This document shows, one piece after another, positions 36,775 to 46,068 of a stretch of 64,000 nucleotides of DNA. The notes under the pieces are model-generated. The model ran no database searches, was not told the origin of the DNA, and was given only the letters and a program-made list of their open reading frames with translations. The stretch spans positions 236,836 through 300,835 of the forward strand of contig NZ_RWKV01000003.1 of the NCBI RefSeq assembly GCF_003993795.1. The letters run 5' to 3'. The first letter of the stretch is position 1, and each line of letters starts with the position of its first letter. Made by a program: the position numbers and the translations under genes. The stretch is from Aquabacter cavernae. GTDB taxonomy: Bacteria; Pseudomonadota; Alphaproteobacteria; Rhizobiales; Xanthobacteraceae.

Positions 36775-37551
36775 CTATCCCTTGCAGGAGAGGGGCGAGA
36801 CTCGCTCTTTATCGCCCTCTAAACGTGCCAGGGCACGCGGCAGGGCGTCGGCGAGGCGTGCGGCCCAGACCGCCTGATCTTCCGGCCGGGCGATGAGATC
36901 CTGCCGGATCTCGATGCCCACATGGAGGATGCCCCGTTGCTCGCCGTGCACCGGGATGGTCCAGTCCGTCGCGTCACCCACATCGTATGGCTCATTGTCG
37001 CCGACGGTCAGGTCGCCCTGCCGGTGAAGTTCCGCGAGCAGAGCGTGCGCGAGCCGGCTGTCGCGGTGATGGAGGACGCCGACCTGCCACGGGCGTCGGA
37101 TGCCGTCGAAGACGGGCGTGAAGCTGTGCATGGCGATAAGGACCACGGGACGGCCTGCCGCCTGTCGGCGATCCAACTCCGCGGCGATGCGCGCATGGTA
37201 GGGGTGAAAAATCTCGGCCTCCCGCGCCCGCCGCGCGGCTGCATCGAGGCCCTGGTTTCCGGGCACGAGAGTGCCGTCGCTGACTTCGGGAATGGATTGT
37301 GGCGTGCCCGGCGGCCGGTTGCAGTCGATGACGAGCCGGGAATAGTTCTGTTGTATCACCGCAGTATCGAGTAGGTCTGAAAGAGACCGGCAGGCTCCGG
37401 CAATGCCGAGATCCCACGCTATGTGGCGCTCTTGGTCCGCCACATTGAGGCGAAGCCTGCCCGATGAGCGTGGAAACGCATTGCCCGCATGGTCCGCGAC
37501 GATAAGGAACGCGGATCGGCCATCTGCATTGAGCACCGAGACCGGCGACAT
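36775..37551 (-). CDS. N-formylglutamate amidohydrolase family protein
   Basis: 258 residues from MSPVSVLNADGRSAFLIVAD. The family block LIVADHAGNAFPRSSGRL follows, then RHIAWDLGIAGACRSLSDLL and NYSRLVIDCNRPPG, with IAMHSFTPVFDG near residue 140. These carry the His, Asp and Arg residues of the FGase fold. It would release formate or ammonia from N-acyl glutamate-like substrates, as at the end of histidine breakdown. An in-frame ATG at 37671 would add 40 residues, but these lack family similarity and crowd the divergent gene. Codon use looks less GC-biased here than in neighbours. Confidence 0.83.
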   Translation of the reverse strand: MSPVSVLNADGRSAFLIVADHAGNAFPRSSGRLRLNVADQERHIAWDLGIAGACRSLSDLLDTAVIQQNYSRLVIDCNRPPGTPQSIPEVSDGTLVPGNQGLDAAARRAREAEIFHPYHARIAAELDRRQAAGRPVVLIAMHSFTPVFDGIRRPWQVGVLHHRDSRLAHALLAELHRQGDLTVGDNEPYDVGDATDWTIPVHGEQRGILHVGIEIRQDLIARPEDQAVWAARLADALPRALARLEGDKERVSPLSCKG

Positions 37552-37694
37552 GTCCTGCGCCGCCAACAAGCAAGAAATTCCGTTCACGTCAGGGCACCCT
37601 TCCGCCGCAAGCCATGCGCTTAAGGCGCGATATGTCCAGTTGCACGCACCATAACCGATCCTGCGGGCCATGCCCGCGCACCCTTGAGGTCCCC

Positions 37695-38534
37695 ATGCTT
37701 ATCCGTGCCGGCTACGAGATTACCTATGAGTGTCCCCAGCCTGCCCCCATGATTCTCACCTTGAGCGTGCACCCTTCTCGCATCGGGGATCTGGTGAGCC
37801 TCGACCGGGCATTGTTTGATCCGCTGATCGTGGCCAACACCTATCACGACAGCTTCGGCAATTTTTGCCACGTCATCGAGGCCCCGGCCGGCCGGATCAC
37901 CATGCACACGGATTTCGTCATCCGTGACAGTGGCCTTCCCGACGCGGTGGCTCCGGATGCGCCCCAGCACGCGCTCGGTGACCTGCCGGTGGATGTGCTG
38001 ATGTTTCTGCTGGGCAGCCGCTATTGCGAGACGGATCGGCTGAGCAATATCGCCTGGTCCAAGTTCGGGCATGTGCCCAAGGGCTGGCCGCTGGTGCAGG
38101 CCATCTGTGATTTCGTCCACAATCACATCACCTTCGGCTATGCCCATGCGAGCCCGCTGAAGACGGCGTTCGACGCCTATACGCAGAAGAAGGGTGTCTG
38201 TCGCGACTTCGCCCATCTCGCCATTACGCTCTGCCGCTGCATGAACATCCCGGCGCGCTACTGCACCGGCTATCTCGGCGACATCGGCGTGCCGCCGGAT
38301 CCGGTGCCGATGGACTTCAGCGCCTGGTTCGAGGTCTATCTGGGCGACCGCTGGTACACGTTCGATGCGCGGCACAATACGCCGCGCATCGGCCGCATCC
38401 TCATGGCGCGGGGGCGCGATGCCACCGATGTCGCCATGGTGACATCGTTCGGACCGTCGAAGCTGGTCAGCTTCAAGGTGGCGACGGTGGAGCAAGACGT
38501 GAAGGAAGGAAACCACGGGCTCGCGGGGGTGTGA
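37695..38534 (+). CDS. Transglutaminase-like cysteine peptidase family protein
   Basis: 279 residues. An N-terminal beta domain (LIRAGYEITYECPQPAPMIL) is followed by the transglutaminase core. The catalytic Cys lies in QKKGVCRDFAHLAI near residue 172, the His in DFSAWFEVYLGDRWYTFDARH (shown in part: SAWFEVYLGDRWYTFDARH) near residue 215, with its Asp at FDARH. Bacterial relatives are thought to act as peptidases or amidases. GAGGT at 37686-37690 sets the start at 37695; an upstream ATG at 37614 is less likely. It is divergent from the FGase-like gene. Confidence 0.88.
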   Translation: MLIRAGYEITYECPQPAPMILTLSVHPSRIGDLVSLDRALFDPLIVANTYHDSFGNFCHVIEAPAGRITMHTDFVIRDSGLPDAVAPDAPQHALGDLPVDVLMFLLGSRYCETDRLSNIAWSKFGHVPKGWPLVQAICDFVHNHITFGYAHASPLKTAFDAYTQKKGVCRDFAHLAITLCRCMNIPARYCTGYLGDIGVPPDPVPMDFSAWFEVYLGDRWYTFDARHNTPRIGRILMARGRDATDVAMVTSFGPSKLVSFKVATVEQDVKEGNHGLAGV

Positions 38535-38614
38535 TCCCGCTCTGGGTCACGACTGTCGATGGGTTCCAGCTTCCTCCTCGCAGAGAGCGAGAGCCGGTCG
38601 CGCCGGGCGTTTGA

Positions 38615-39112
38615 TCAGCGCTGCGCCTTCAGCTTGGCGTAGCGCTTCACCACCCGCTCGCGCTTGAGGCGGGACAGGCGCTGGAGCCAGAAGATGCCGT
38701 CCAACTGGTCGATCTCGTGCTGGTGGCAGACGGCGCGGAACCCGTCCGCCGCTTCCTCGCGGGGGGTGCCGTCCAGGTCCCGGAAGGCGATGCGGACCTG
38801 GGCCGCCCGCTCCACCTCCTCGGTGGCGCCGGGCATGGAGACGCTGCCCTCGATGTGGCGGATGCGTTCGGGGGCTTCCCACAAAAGCACCGGGTTCACA
38901 TAGGTGCGGATGTCTCCCGGCTCCAGTTCCAGCAGATAGAGCCGCAGCGGAACGCCGATATGGCACGCGGTGATGCCGACCCCCGGTGCCGCGCGCATGG
39001 TGTCCAGCAGGTCGGCGGCCAGGGTGGCGAGGTCGGCGTCGAAATCCGTCACGGGCGCGGCGGGGGCGGTCAGGCGGGGATCGGGATAGGAGACGAGGGG
39101 GCGGACGGCCAT
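38615..39112 (-). CDS. Peptide deformylase-like protein with lost metal ligands
   Basis: 165 residues with the deformylase fold pattern but altered active-site motifs. Motif 1 GVGITACH (residues 44-51) has His for the usual Gln. Motif 2 EGSVSMPG (88-95) has Ser90 where the metal-binding Cys is expected. Motif 3 QHEIDQLDG (131-139) keeps His132 and Glu133, but position 136, normally the third ligand His, is Gln. Two of three metal ligands are therefore missing, so normal deformylase activity is unlikely. The ATG at 39112 lies seven bases below the livF stop, making it the last gene of the Liv operon from 43678. Confidence 0.85.
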   Translation of the reverse strand: MAVRPLVSYPDPRLTAPAAPVTDFDADLATLAADLLDTMRAAPGVGITACHIGVPLRLYLLELEPGDIRTYVNPVLLWEAPERIRHIEGSVSMPGATEEVERAAQVRIAFRDLDGTPREEAADGFRAVCHQHEIDQLDGIFWLQRLSRLKRERVVKRYAKLKAQR

Positions 39113-39119
39113 GCCTTCC

Positions 39120-39833
39120 TCACACCGACAGGTATTGGGCCCGCACCTGCGGGTCCGTCGCAAGGTCGGCGGGGGTGCCGGAAAACACCACGCGCCCCTT
39201 CTCCACCACGGCGATGCGGTCCGCCAGGGTGGCGAGAATGTCCACATGCTTGTCGATGATGAGCAGCGACAGGCCCTCCGACCTGAGGCGCCGCACCGCC
39301 TGCCAGATGTCCGCCCGCACCAGCGGCGCGAGGCCCTCCGTGGCCTCGTCCAGGATGACGAGGCGCGGATTGGTCATGAGGGCGCGGCCGATGGCGAGCA
39401 TCTGCTGCTCGCCGCCCGAGAGCCGGTTTCCGAAATGGCGCCGCCGCTCGGCAAGGCGTGGAAACAGGCCATAGACCCGCTCCAGCGTCCAGGGCGGGAG
39501 GTCCGTCCGGGGCGGGGCGGAGGTGGCGACGAGGTTTTCCTCCACCGTGAGGGTGGGGAAGATCTGGCGTCCCTCCGGCACAAGGCCGATGCCTGCCTGG
39601 GCGACGCGATGGGCCGGGGCGCCGGTCATGTCGGCGCCGCCGAGGCGCACGGTTCCCGCCTCCGGGCGCAGCAGGCCCATGATGGTGCGCACGGTGGTGG
39701 TCTTGCCCATGCCGTTGCGGCCCAGCAGGGCCAGCACCCCGCCTTGGGGCACTGAAAGGTCCACGCCGAACAGGACCGGCGTTCCGCCATACCCCGCCTT
39801 CAGGCCGGACACCTCCAGGAGCGGGGGGCTCAT
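39120..39833 (-). CDS. livF: Liv-type ABC transporter ATPase LivF
   Basis: 237-residue ATPase. Walker A is GRNGMGKTT near residue 38, the signature LSGGEQQ, and Walker B LVILDEATEGLAP. The Walker B DEAT in place of DEPT/DEPS is common in LivF. It overlaps livG by four bases and is followed by the deformylase-like gene. Confidence 0.93.
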   Translation of the reverse strand: MSPPLLEVSGLKAGYGGTPVLFGVDLSVPQGGVLALLGRNGMGKTTTVRTIMGLLRPEAGTVRLGGADMTGAPAHRVAQAGIGLVPEGRQIFPTLTVEENLVATSAPPRTDLPPWTLERVYGLFPRLAERRRHFGNRLSGGEQQMLAIGRALMTNPRLVILDEATEGLAPLVRADIWQAVRRLRSEGLSLLIIDKHVDILATLADRIAVVEKGRVVFSGTPADLATDPQVRAQYLSV

Positions 39834-40576
39834 GCCTCGTCTCCCAGGTAGGCGGCCCGCACGGCCGGGTCGGCGCGTACCTCTTCCGGCGCGCCGGAGG
39901 CGATGACGCGGCCCGCCACCAGAACACTCACCCGGTCGGCCAGCCGGAACACGGCGTCCATGTCATGCTCAACCAGCAGGATGGCGCAGTCGGCCTTCAG
40001 GCGCGCGATCAGATCCACCATGGCGCGCCCTTCGTCCGGCCCGGTACCCGCCATGGGCTCGTCCAGCAGCAGCAGGCGGGGCTTGAGCGCGAGGGCCATG
40101 GCCAGTTCCAAAGCGCGCTTCTCGCCATGGCTGAGCACGGCGGCAGGGCGCTCCGCCCGGTCCGCGAGGCCAACCCGCGCCAGCAGCGCCTTTGCCTCTT
40201 CCCCACGCCGCCGCTCGGCGCCGGGCATGGGCAGCAGGCGGAAGGAGGGGCCGCTCGCGCCTTGCAGGGCCAGCGCCACATTCTCCCGCGCGCTGAAGCC
40301 CGGCACCACGGAGGTGATCTGGAACGAGCGGGCGAGGCCCGCCTGTGCCCGGCGATGCACGGGCAGATGGGTCACATCCGTTCCGGCGAGGCGGATGGTG
40401 CCCCCGTCCGGGCGCACCTCTCCGGCGATGAGGGAGATGAGCGTGGTCTTGCCCGCACCGTTGGGGCCGATCAGGGCGTGGATCTCGCCCGGCACGGCGT
40501 CGAGGTCCACCCCGTCGGTGACGGCCAGGGCGCCATAGGATTTGCGCAGGCCGCGCACTTCCAGCAGCGCGCTCAT
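39830..40576 (-). CDS. livG: Liv-type ABC transporter ATPase LivG
   Basis: 248-residue ATPase. Walker A is GPNGAGKTT, and the Q-loop is ARSFQITSVVPGF. The signature position reads LSHGEKR, with His replacing the second Gly of LSGGE, as often seen in urea/amide-type LivG (UrtD-like) proteins. Walker B is LLLLDEPMAGTGPDE, with the GTGPDE typical of that branch. The ATG at 40576 overlaps the livM stop by four bases; the frame extends upstream only through livM. Confidence 0.92.
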   Translation of the reverse strand: MSALLEVRGLRKSYGALAVTDGVDLDAVPGEIHALIGPNGAGKTTLISLIAGEVRPDGGTIRLAGTDVTHLPVHRRAQAGLARSFQITSVVPGFSARENVALALQGASGPSFRLLPMPGAERRRGEEAKALLARVGLADRAERPAAVLSHGEKRALELAMALALKPRLLLLDEPMAGTGPDEGRAMVDLIARLKADCAILLVEHDMDAVFRLADRVSVLVAGRVIASGAPEEVRADPAVRAAYLGDEA

Positions 40577-41502
40577 GCCCGCCTTCCCCGCCAGCCGCCC
40601 GCCAGCACCAGCAGCACCAAAAGCGGCCCGAACAGGATGCGCCAATGCTCGGTGAAGTTGGAGAGGCTCTCTTCCACCAGGATCACGCCCACCGCACCGA
40701 GGATGGCGCCGCCAAGCCGCCCCATGCCCCCGGCCCGCAGCGCCGAGGCGGCCATGCCGCCTGCCACCACCATGACGATGATCTCGGCCGAGCGATGCCA
40801 GGAGAGGAAGGCGGGGGAGACGAATTCCGTGAGATTGGCCAGCAGCGCTCCCGACAGGCCCGCGAAGGCGCCCGCCAGCCCATAGGCCACGAGGCGATAG
40901 GGATAGGGATCGATGCCGAGCGCCCGCACCCGCCGCTCATTCTCCTTGGATGCCTTGAGCACCCGGCCGAAGGGCGAGGCGAGGAAAAGCGCGCAAAGGC
41001 CGGTGGCGGCGGCCAGCAGCCCCAGCGTCACATAATGGAAGGTGAGTGGGCTCTTCAGCCAGCGCTGGCCGGCAATGGTGGAGCGGGCGGCGAGCGTCAG
41101 CCCGTCATCGCCGCCATAGGCGGACAGGCTCTGGGTCACGAAGAAGGCCATCTGTCCGAAGGCCAGGGTGATCATGATGAAATAGACGCCGCGCGTCTTC
41201 AGGCAGATGGCGCCGGTCAGGAGGGCGAACAGTCCGGCGGCGGCCATGGCGACGGGGAAGGCGACGAGCGCGTCGCGGGTGCCTTCCTCCATGAGGATGC
41301 CTACCCCATAGGCGCCGATCCCCATGAGGGCCGCATGGCCGAACGAGACGAGGCCGGCTCCGCCCAGGATGAAATCCAGGCTCATGGCGGCAAGCGCGAA
41401 GATCATGGCGCGCGCCACCAGGGACAGCGTGTAATTGTCCGCGCCCAGCGGCACCAGGGCGAGCGCGGCCAGGACGGCGAGGGTGAGGGCGGCGGCTCTC
41501 AT
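40573..41502 (-). CDS. livM: Liv-type ABC permease LivM
   Basis: 309-residue permease. LDFILGGAGLVSFGHAALMG near residue 43 is the LivM hallmark, and the coupling loop KASKENERRVRALGI lies near residue 185. The KENERR form is found in many Liv-type systems for aromatic or amide compounds. It overlaps livH and livG by four bases each. Confidence 0.93.
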   Translation of the reverse strand: MRAAALTLAVLAALALVPLGADNYTLSLVARAMIFALAAMSLDFILGGAGLVSFGHAALMGIGAYGVGILMEEGTRDALVAFPVAMAAAGLFALLTGAICLKTRGVYFIMITLAFGQMAFFVTQSLSAYGGDDGLTLAARSTIAGQRWLKSPLTFHYVTLGLLAAATGLCALFLASPFGRVLKASKENERRVRALGIDPYPYRLVAYGLAGAFAGLSGALLANLTEFVSPAFLSWHRSAEIIVMVVAGGMAASALRAGGMGRLGGAILGAVGVILVEESLSNFTEHWRILFGPLLVLLVLAGGWRGRRA

Positions 41503-42419
41503 GCCGGCGCCGGAAACAGGCCGCGCGGGCGGAAGAAGAGGATGCCGGCCATGAGCAGGTAGACGCTCATGGACGCAAGCGCGGGCCCCGCCTGGGTGGC
41601 GTCCGAAGGGGGGAGCACCAGCTTCAGCAGGTCGGTGAGGAAGGAGCGGCCCAGCGTGTCGATGAGCCCCACGAGCAGTGCGGCCACGAACGCCCCCCGG
41701 ATGGAGCCGATGCCGCCGATGACGATGACCACGAAGGCGAGGATGAGCAGCCCGTCGCCCATGCCCGGCTCCACGGAGAGGATGGGCCCGGCCATGGCGC
41801 CCGCGAAGGCAGCGAGCATGGCGCCGAAGGCGAACACCTTGGCGAACAAGGCGGTGATGTCCACGCCCAGCGCGGAGACCATGGGCGCGTTGGTGGCGCC
41901 CGCCCGCAGCAGCATGCCCGAGCGGGTGCGCGTCACCAGCACATAGAGCCCGCCCGCCACCAGAAGGCCCGCCGCCAGAAGGGCGAGGCGGTAGACGGGA
42001 TAGTTCAGCCCGTCCATGAGGCGGATGGAGCCGGAGAGCGCCTCGGGCATGGGGATGGAGAGGGGCGCGGCGCCCCAGATCATCTTGACCGCCTCGTTTA
42101 CGAACAGGATGACGCCGAAGGTGGCAAGCACCTGCTCCAGATGGTCGCGCCCATAGAGCGGGCGGATGACGAGGCGCTCCAGCACCAGGCCCAGCACCAG
42201 CGCCGCCACCAGCGCCAGGGGCAGGCCCAGCCAGAAGCTGCCCGTAAGCGCCGTGGCCGTGACCATGAGATAGGCGCCCAGCATGTATTGCACGCCATGG
42301 GCGAGGTTGATCACGTCCATGACCCCGAACACCAGGGTAAGCCCCGCCGCCACCAGGAACAGCAGCACGCCGAGCTGGAGGCCGTTCAGGACCTGGACCA
42401 GAAGAAGGGTGGTGGACAT
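41499..42419 (-). CDS. livH: Liv-type ABC permease LivH
   Basis: 306-residue permease. It has VLNGLQLGVLLFLVAAGLTL followed by FGVMDVINLAHGVQYMLGAY, the LivH signature region, and the coupling loop RAGATNAPMVSALGV near residue 195. The binding-protein gene lies 65 bases upstream across a hairpin. Confidence 0.93.
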   Translation of the reverse strand: MSTTLLLVQVLNGLQLGVLLFLVAAGLTLVFGVMDVINLAHGVQYMLGAYLMVTATALTGSFWLGLPLALVAALVLGLVLERLVIRPLYGRDHLEQVLATFGVILFVNEAVKMIWGAAPLSIPMPEALSGSIRLMDGLNYPVYRLALLAAGLLVAGGLYVLVTRTRSGMLLRAGATNAPMVSALGVDITALFAKVFAFGAMLAAFAGAMAGPILSVEPGMGDGLLILAFVVIVIGGIGSIRGAFVAALLVGLIDTLGRSFLTDLLKLVLPPSDATQAGPALASMSVYLLMAGILFFRPRGLFPAPA

Positions 42420-42437
42420 GAAGACCTTGTGCTCATT

Positions 42438-42461
42438 CCCTCCCCCGCAAGCGGGGGAGGG
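42438..42461 (-). terminator. Intercistronic hairpin / short palindromic repeat
   Basis: Arms CCCTCCCCCGC / GCGGGGGAGGG, 11 bases separated by AA, between the binding-protein stop (42485) and livH. This C-run/G-run palindrome type is a common intergenic repeat in alphaproteobacteria and probably limits read-through. Confidence 0.55.
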
Positions 42462-42484
42462 CGTTCATCGTGCGAAACCCACCC

Positions 42485-43678
42485 TCACTTCATCTCGCAC
42501 TTGACGGCATAGACGTCGCCGTAATTGGAGAACACCTTCTCGTCCACCATGGTCTCCACCTTGCCGTCGGGGCGCTTGCCCACCTTCACGAGGTAGAAGT
42601 CCTGGATGGGGAACTGGTTGGTGTTGAACTTGAAGTTGCCGCGCACGGACGCGAAGTCCGCCTTCTTGAGGGCCGCGCGCACGGCCTCCTTGTCGGAGAG
42701 CTTGCCGCCGGTGGACTTGATGGCGCTGTCGATGAGCTTCGCCGCGTCATAGCCCTGTGCCGCGTACAGCGCGGGAATATAGCCGTATTCCTTCTCAAAC
42801 GCGGCTACGAACGCCTTGTTCGCGGGAACATCCAGGTTCGGCGCCCAGGGCGCGCCGGAATAGAAGCCGAGCGCCGCCTCGCCGGTGGCGGGCAGCGTGG
42901 TCTCGTCCACGGTGAAGGCGGAGAGGAAGGGGATGGTGTCGGCGAGGCCCGCCTGGCGATACTGCTTCACGAGATTCACGCCCATGCCGCCGGGCATGAA
43001 GGTGAAGAAGGCCTCGGGCTTGGCGGCGGCCACCTTGGCAAGCTCGGCGGAGAAGTCGAGCTGGCCGAGCGGGGTGTAGATCTCCTCCACCACCTCGCCC
43101 TTGTAATGGCGCTTGAAGCCGGCGATGGCATCCTTGCCCGCCTGATAGTTGGGCGCCATCAGGACAACCTTCTTGAACCCCTTCTGCTGGGCATACTGGC
43201 CGAGCACTTCGTGGTTCTGGTCGTTCTGGTAGGAGGCCGAGAAGAAGTAGGGCGAGCAGCCCGCTCCCGCGATGGTGGAGGGGCCGGCATTGCCGGAGAT
43301 GAGGAAGGTCTCGTTGGCGGTGACGGGCTTGGCCACCGCGCCCATGACGTTGGAGAAGACCACGCCGGCGACGAAGTCCACCTTGTCGCGCTCCAGCAGG
43401 CCCTTCACCTTTTGCACCGCCACGTCCGGCTTCAACTCGTCATCCACCACGATGACCTCGGTCTCCTGGCCGCCGAGCTTGCCGCCCATCTCCTTGACCG
43501 CCAGCAGGAAGCCGTCGCGCATATGCTGGCCCAGCACCGCCGAGGGGCCCGACAGGGTGGAGACGAGGCCGACCTTCACCGGGTCCGCGGCCGCCACGCC
43601 GGGCAAGGCGGTCATGGGAAGCACCATCGCCAAAGCCGCAGCGACACCCGCGCGGCACAGTTCCCGACCCGACACCAT
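42485..43678 (-). CDS. Periplasmic substrate-binding protein of Liv-type ABC importer
   Basis: 397-residue binding protein with a Sec signal (ELCRAGVAAALAMVLPMTAL, cleavage near VAAA-DP). The mature start PVKVGLVSTLSGPSAVLGQH and the block ELKPDVAVQKVKGLLERDKV are of the Leu/Ile/Val-binding fold. SGNAGPSTIAGAGCSPYFFS and the later YQAGKDAIAGFKRHYKGEVV resemble binding proteins for aromatic acids such as benzoate or 4-hydroxybenzoate derivatives; that is a resemblance, not proof. The chosen ATG precedes the signal; the open extension to 43909 is not signal-like. Leads livHMGF and the deformylase-like gene. Confidence 0.88.
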   Translation of the reverse strand: MVSGRELCRAGVAAALAMVLPMTALPGVAAADPVKVGLVSTLSGPSAVLGQHMRDGFLLAVKEMGGKLGGQETEVIVVDDELKPDVAVQKVKGLLERDKVDFVAGVVFSNVMGAVAKPVTANETFLISGNAGPSTIAGAGCSPYFFSASYQNDQNHEVLGQYAQQKGFKKVVLMAPNYQAGKDAIAGFKRHYKGEVVEEIYTPLGQLDFSAELAKVAAAKPEAFFTFMPGGMGVNLVKQYRQAGLADTIPFLSAFTVDETTLPATGEAALGFYSGAPWAPNLDVPANKAFVAAFEKEYGYIPALYAAQGYDAAKLIDSAIKSTGGKLSDKEAVRAALKKADFASVRGNFKFNTNQFPIQDFYLVKVGKRPDGKVETMVDEKVFSNYGDVYAVKCEMK

Positions 43679-43937
43679 GGCTGAAGGCCCCTTCTTGATT
43701 ATCGATGCGGCACCGTCGCATTGCCGCGCCCCGGCCACAAGGCGGAAGGGAGGGCAGCTACGCGCGCGGCGCATGAGCGGGCGCCGCCGCTGGAATTGCG
43801 CCGGTACGCCTCGTTCCTGTATTAATAGGGTCGAGGGACGGGAACCATAGGCCCGCATGCCCTCGCGCACGGAAATCCGGAGGTTTGTCGCCGGCGGCCC
43901 GCGTGACACCCACCGGATGCCTGCCTGACGTCAAATC
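43679..43937. other. Divergent spacer between binding-protein operon and mnmA
   Basis: Holds the promoters of both flanking genes. The only AT-rich spot is TATTAATA near 43820, a possible -10 region for the minus-strand operon. A GGAGG at 43879-43883 lies too close to a TTG (43885) to be a good start for mnmA. Confidence 0.35.
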
Positions 43938-43999
43938 GCTCGATACACCAAGCCACTCGACACGTAAGCCACTTGATACGCATGAGCTTCGACACACCG
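43938..43999 (+). repeat. Four degenerate 16-base tandem repeats before mnmA
   Basis: Units at about 43938, 43952, 43968 and 43984 share the pattern (C/T)TCGAYAC or TTGATAC followed by a short spacer and GCCAC. The 16-base period is not a multiple of three, so it argues that this stretch is non-coding and that mnmA begins after it. Confidence 0.4.
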
Positions 44000-45171
44000 T
44001 GACCCTCGACGAGATCATCGCACTTCCCGGAGACCCGGCCGCCACGCGCGTGGTGGTTGCCATGTCGGGCGGCGTGGATTCCTCCGTGGTGGCGGGGCTG
44101 CTGAAGCGCGGCGGCTATGACGTGATCGGCGTCACCCTCCAGCTCTACGACCATGGCGAGGCGGCCCATCGCAAGGGCGCCTGCTGCGCGGGGCAGGACA
44201 TTTACGACGCGCGCACCGTGGCCGAGACGCTGGGCATCCCCCATTACGTGCTGGATTATGAGAGCCGGTTCCGGGAAGAGGTGATCGAGCGCTTCGCGCA
44301 GAGCTATGCCTCCGGCATCACCCCCATTCCCTGCGTGGACTGCAACCGCACGGTCAAGTTCCGCGACCTGCTCGCCACGGCCGAGGACCTGGGCGCGGCG
44401 GTGCTGGCCACGGGCCATTATGTGTCGAGCCGCGCCTTGCCCGGCGGCGGGCGTGCCCTCTACCGCGCGGCCGAGACGGCGCGGGACCAGAGCTATTTCC
44501 TCTATGCCACCACCAAGACGCAGCTGGACATGCTGCGCTTCCCCCTCGGCCATATGAAGAAGGCGGACGTGCGGGCGCTGGCCCTGGAGCTGGGCCTGCC
44601 CGTGGCGGACAAGCCGGACAGCCAGGACATCTGCTTCGTGCCCGGCGGGGATTATGCCCGCATCGTGGAGCGCCTGCGCCCCGAGGCGGGGGAGGCGGGC
44701 GACATCGTGCATCTGGACGGCCGGGTGCTCGGTCGCCATCGGGGCGTGATGCATTACACCATCGGCCAGAGGAAGGGCCTCGGCATCTCCACGCCCGAGC
44801 CGCTGTTCGTGATTTCCATCGATGCGGCGCGGCGCGAGGTGAAGGTGGGCCCGCGCGAGGCGCTGGCGGTGCGCGCCCTTGAGGTCACAGACGTGAACTG
44901 GCTGGGCGCGGATCCGTTCGAGGTGGCCTGCGCAGCGGGGCTCGACCTTCATGTGAAGGTGCGTTCCACCCGCGCGCCCGTGCCCGCCCGGCTCGGCCGG
45001 GATGGGGCGGGCATTCCCGTGGTGCTGCTCGCCCAGGGCGAGGAGGGCGTCGCGCCGGGCCAGGCCTGCGTTTTCTATGACGGCGAGGGGGATGGCGCGC
45101 GGCTGCTGGGCGGCGGCACCATCCTGCGTTCGCTTGCCATGAGTGCCCCGGCACCCGCCCGCGTGGCGTGA
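43999..45171 (+). CDS. mnmA: tRNA-specific 2-thiouridylase MnmA
   Basis: 390 residues from a GTG start. The ATP pyrophosphatase PP-loop is [14 protein letters not shown] near residue 22. The two catalytic cysteines are in [13 protein letters not shown] and [13 protein letters not shown]. The [19 protein letters not shown] block and a C-terminal beta barrel follow. It makes 2-thiouridine at wobble U34 of Lys, Glu and Gln tRNAs with sulfur relayed by partner proteins. The frame is open to 43885, but the extra part is the 16-base repeat tract, so the GTG is preferred; no clear ribosome site supports either. Confidence 0.95.
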   Translation: MTLDEIIALPGDPAATRVVVAMSGGVDSSVVAGLLKRGGYDVIGVTLQLYDHGEAAHRKGACCAGQDIYDARTVAETLGIPHYVLDYESRFREEVIERFAQSYASGITPIPCVDCNRTVKFRDLLATAEDLGAAVLATGHYVSSRALPGGGRALYRAAETARDQSYFLYATTKTQLDMLRFPLGHMKKADVRALALELGLPVADKPDSQDICFVPGGDYARIVERLRPEAGEAGDIVHLDGRVLGRHRGVMHYTIGQRKGLGISTPEPLFVISIDAARREVKVGPREALAVRALEVTDVNWLGADPFEVACAAGLDLHVKVRSTRAPVPARLGRDGAGIPVVLLAQGEEGVAPGQACVFYDGEGDGARLLGGGTILRSLAMSAPAPARVA

Positions 45172-45318
45172 GGCGGGGAGGGGAGAGGGGCGGTGCGGTC
45201 AAACCCGTGGGGCACGCATCGCTGCGCGCCTGGGGAGCGATGATCGCCCTATCAAAAGTTTCAAGACTGATTTACCCGTCAGGGTGGTCCGGATGGACAG
45301 GGGCGAGGGCTGGGAACG

Positions 45319-45963
45319 ATGGCGGTTCAATACGATCTCGAAGGCCAGAAGCGCGCCTATGCCAAATGGGCGCCCATCTATGATTCGGTCTATGTGAAGC
45401 TGCTGGCGGACGCGCAGCGCAAGGCGGCTGCGGCTGCGGCGGCCTGCGGACCGGACATTCTGGAAGTGGGCGTCGGCACCGGGCTGGTCCTGCCCTATTA
45501 CCCGAAGGCTTGCCACGTCACGGGCATCGACCTGTCCTACGACATGCTCCGCAAGGCGGTGGACAAGAAGGTGCAGCGCCACCTCACCCAGGTGTCGGGC
45601 CTCGTCGCCATGGATGCCTGCAAGCTGGGCTTCCGGGATGAGAGCTTCGATGCGGTGACGGTGCCCTTCGTCATCACCCTGGTGCCGGACCCGGAAGGCG
45701 CGCTGGACGAGATGCGCCGTGTCCTCAAGCCCGGCGGCGAGATCATCATCGCCTCCAAGCTCGGCGCCAATGAGGGGCCGGTGATGCAATTCGAGCAGGC
45801 GCTGGCGCCCATCGTGAAGAAGGTGGGCTGGAGCATCGCCTTCAAGTCGTCGCGCCTCTCCAACTGGGCCGGACGCTATCCCGACATGGAGATGGGGGAG
45901 ATCGTCCCGGTCTTCCCGGCGGGTTTCTTCAAGCTGGCGCGCATCCGCAAGAAGCGGCGCTGA
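45319..45963 (+). CDS. Class I SAM-dependent methyltransferase, possibly phosphatidylethanolamine N-methyltransferase
   Basis: 214 residues. The opening YAKWAPIYDSVYVKLLADAQ is like the UbiE-related (Rhodobacter-type) PmtA enzymes. The SAM-binding motif I is ILEVGVGTGLVLPYY near residue 47, motif II is HVTGIDLSYDML, and the later VLKPGGEIIIASKLG is motif III. If it is PmtA, it methylates phosphatidylethanolamine towards phosphatidylcholine at the membrane; other small-molecule targets remain possible. Stands alone between mnmA and the tRNA gene. Confidence 0.75.
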   Translation: MAVQYDLEGQKRAYAKWAPIYDSVYVKLLADAQRKAAAAAAACGPDILEVGVGTGLVLPYYPKACHVTGIDLSYDMLRKAVDKKVQRHLTQVSGLVAMDACKLGFRDESFDAVTVPFVITLVPDPEGALDEMRRVLKPGGEIIIASKLGANEGPVMQFEQALAPIVKKVGWSIAFKSSRLSNWAGRYPDMEMGEIVPVFPAGFFKLARIRKKRR

Positions 45964-46068
45964 GCCCGGCGGGGGAAAGACCGTACGGGATGCGCGGCCT
46001 TTCTTGACACCCGGTACCGCCCGCCCCTATATGCCGTCCTCCCGCGTGGGTGGTCTTCGCCCCGCCGT

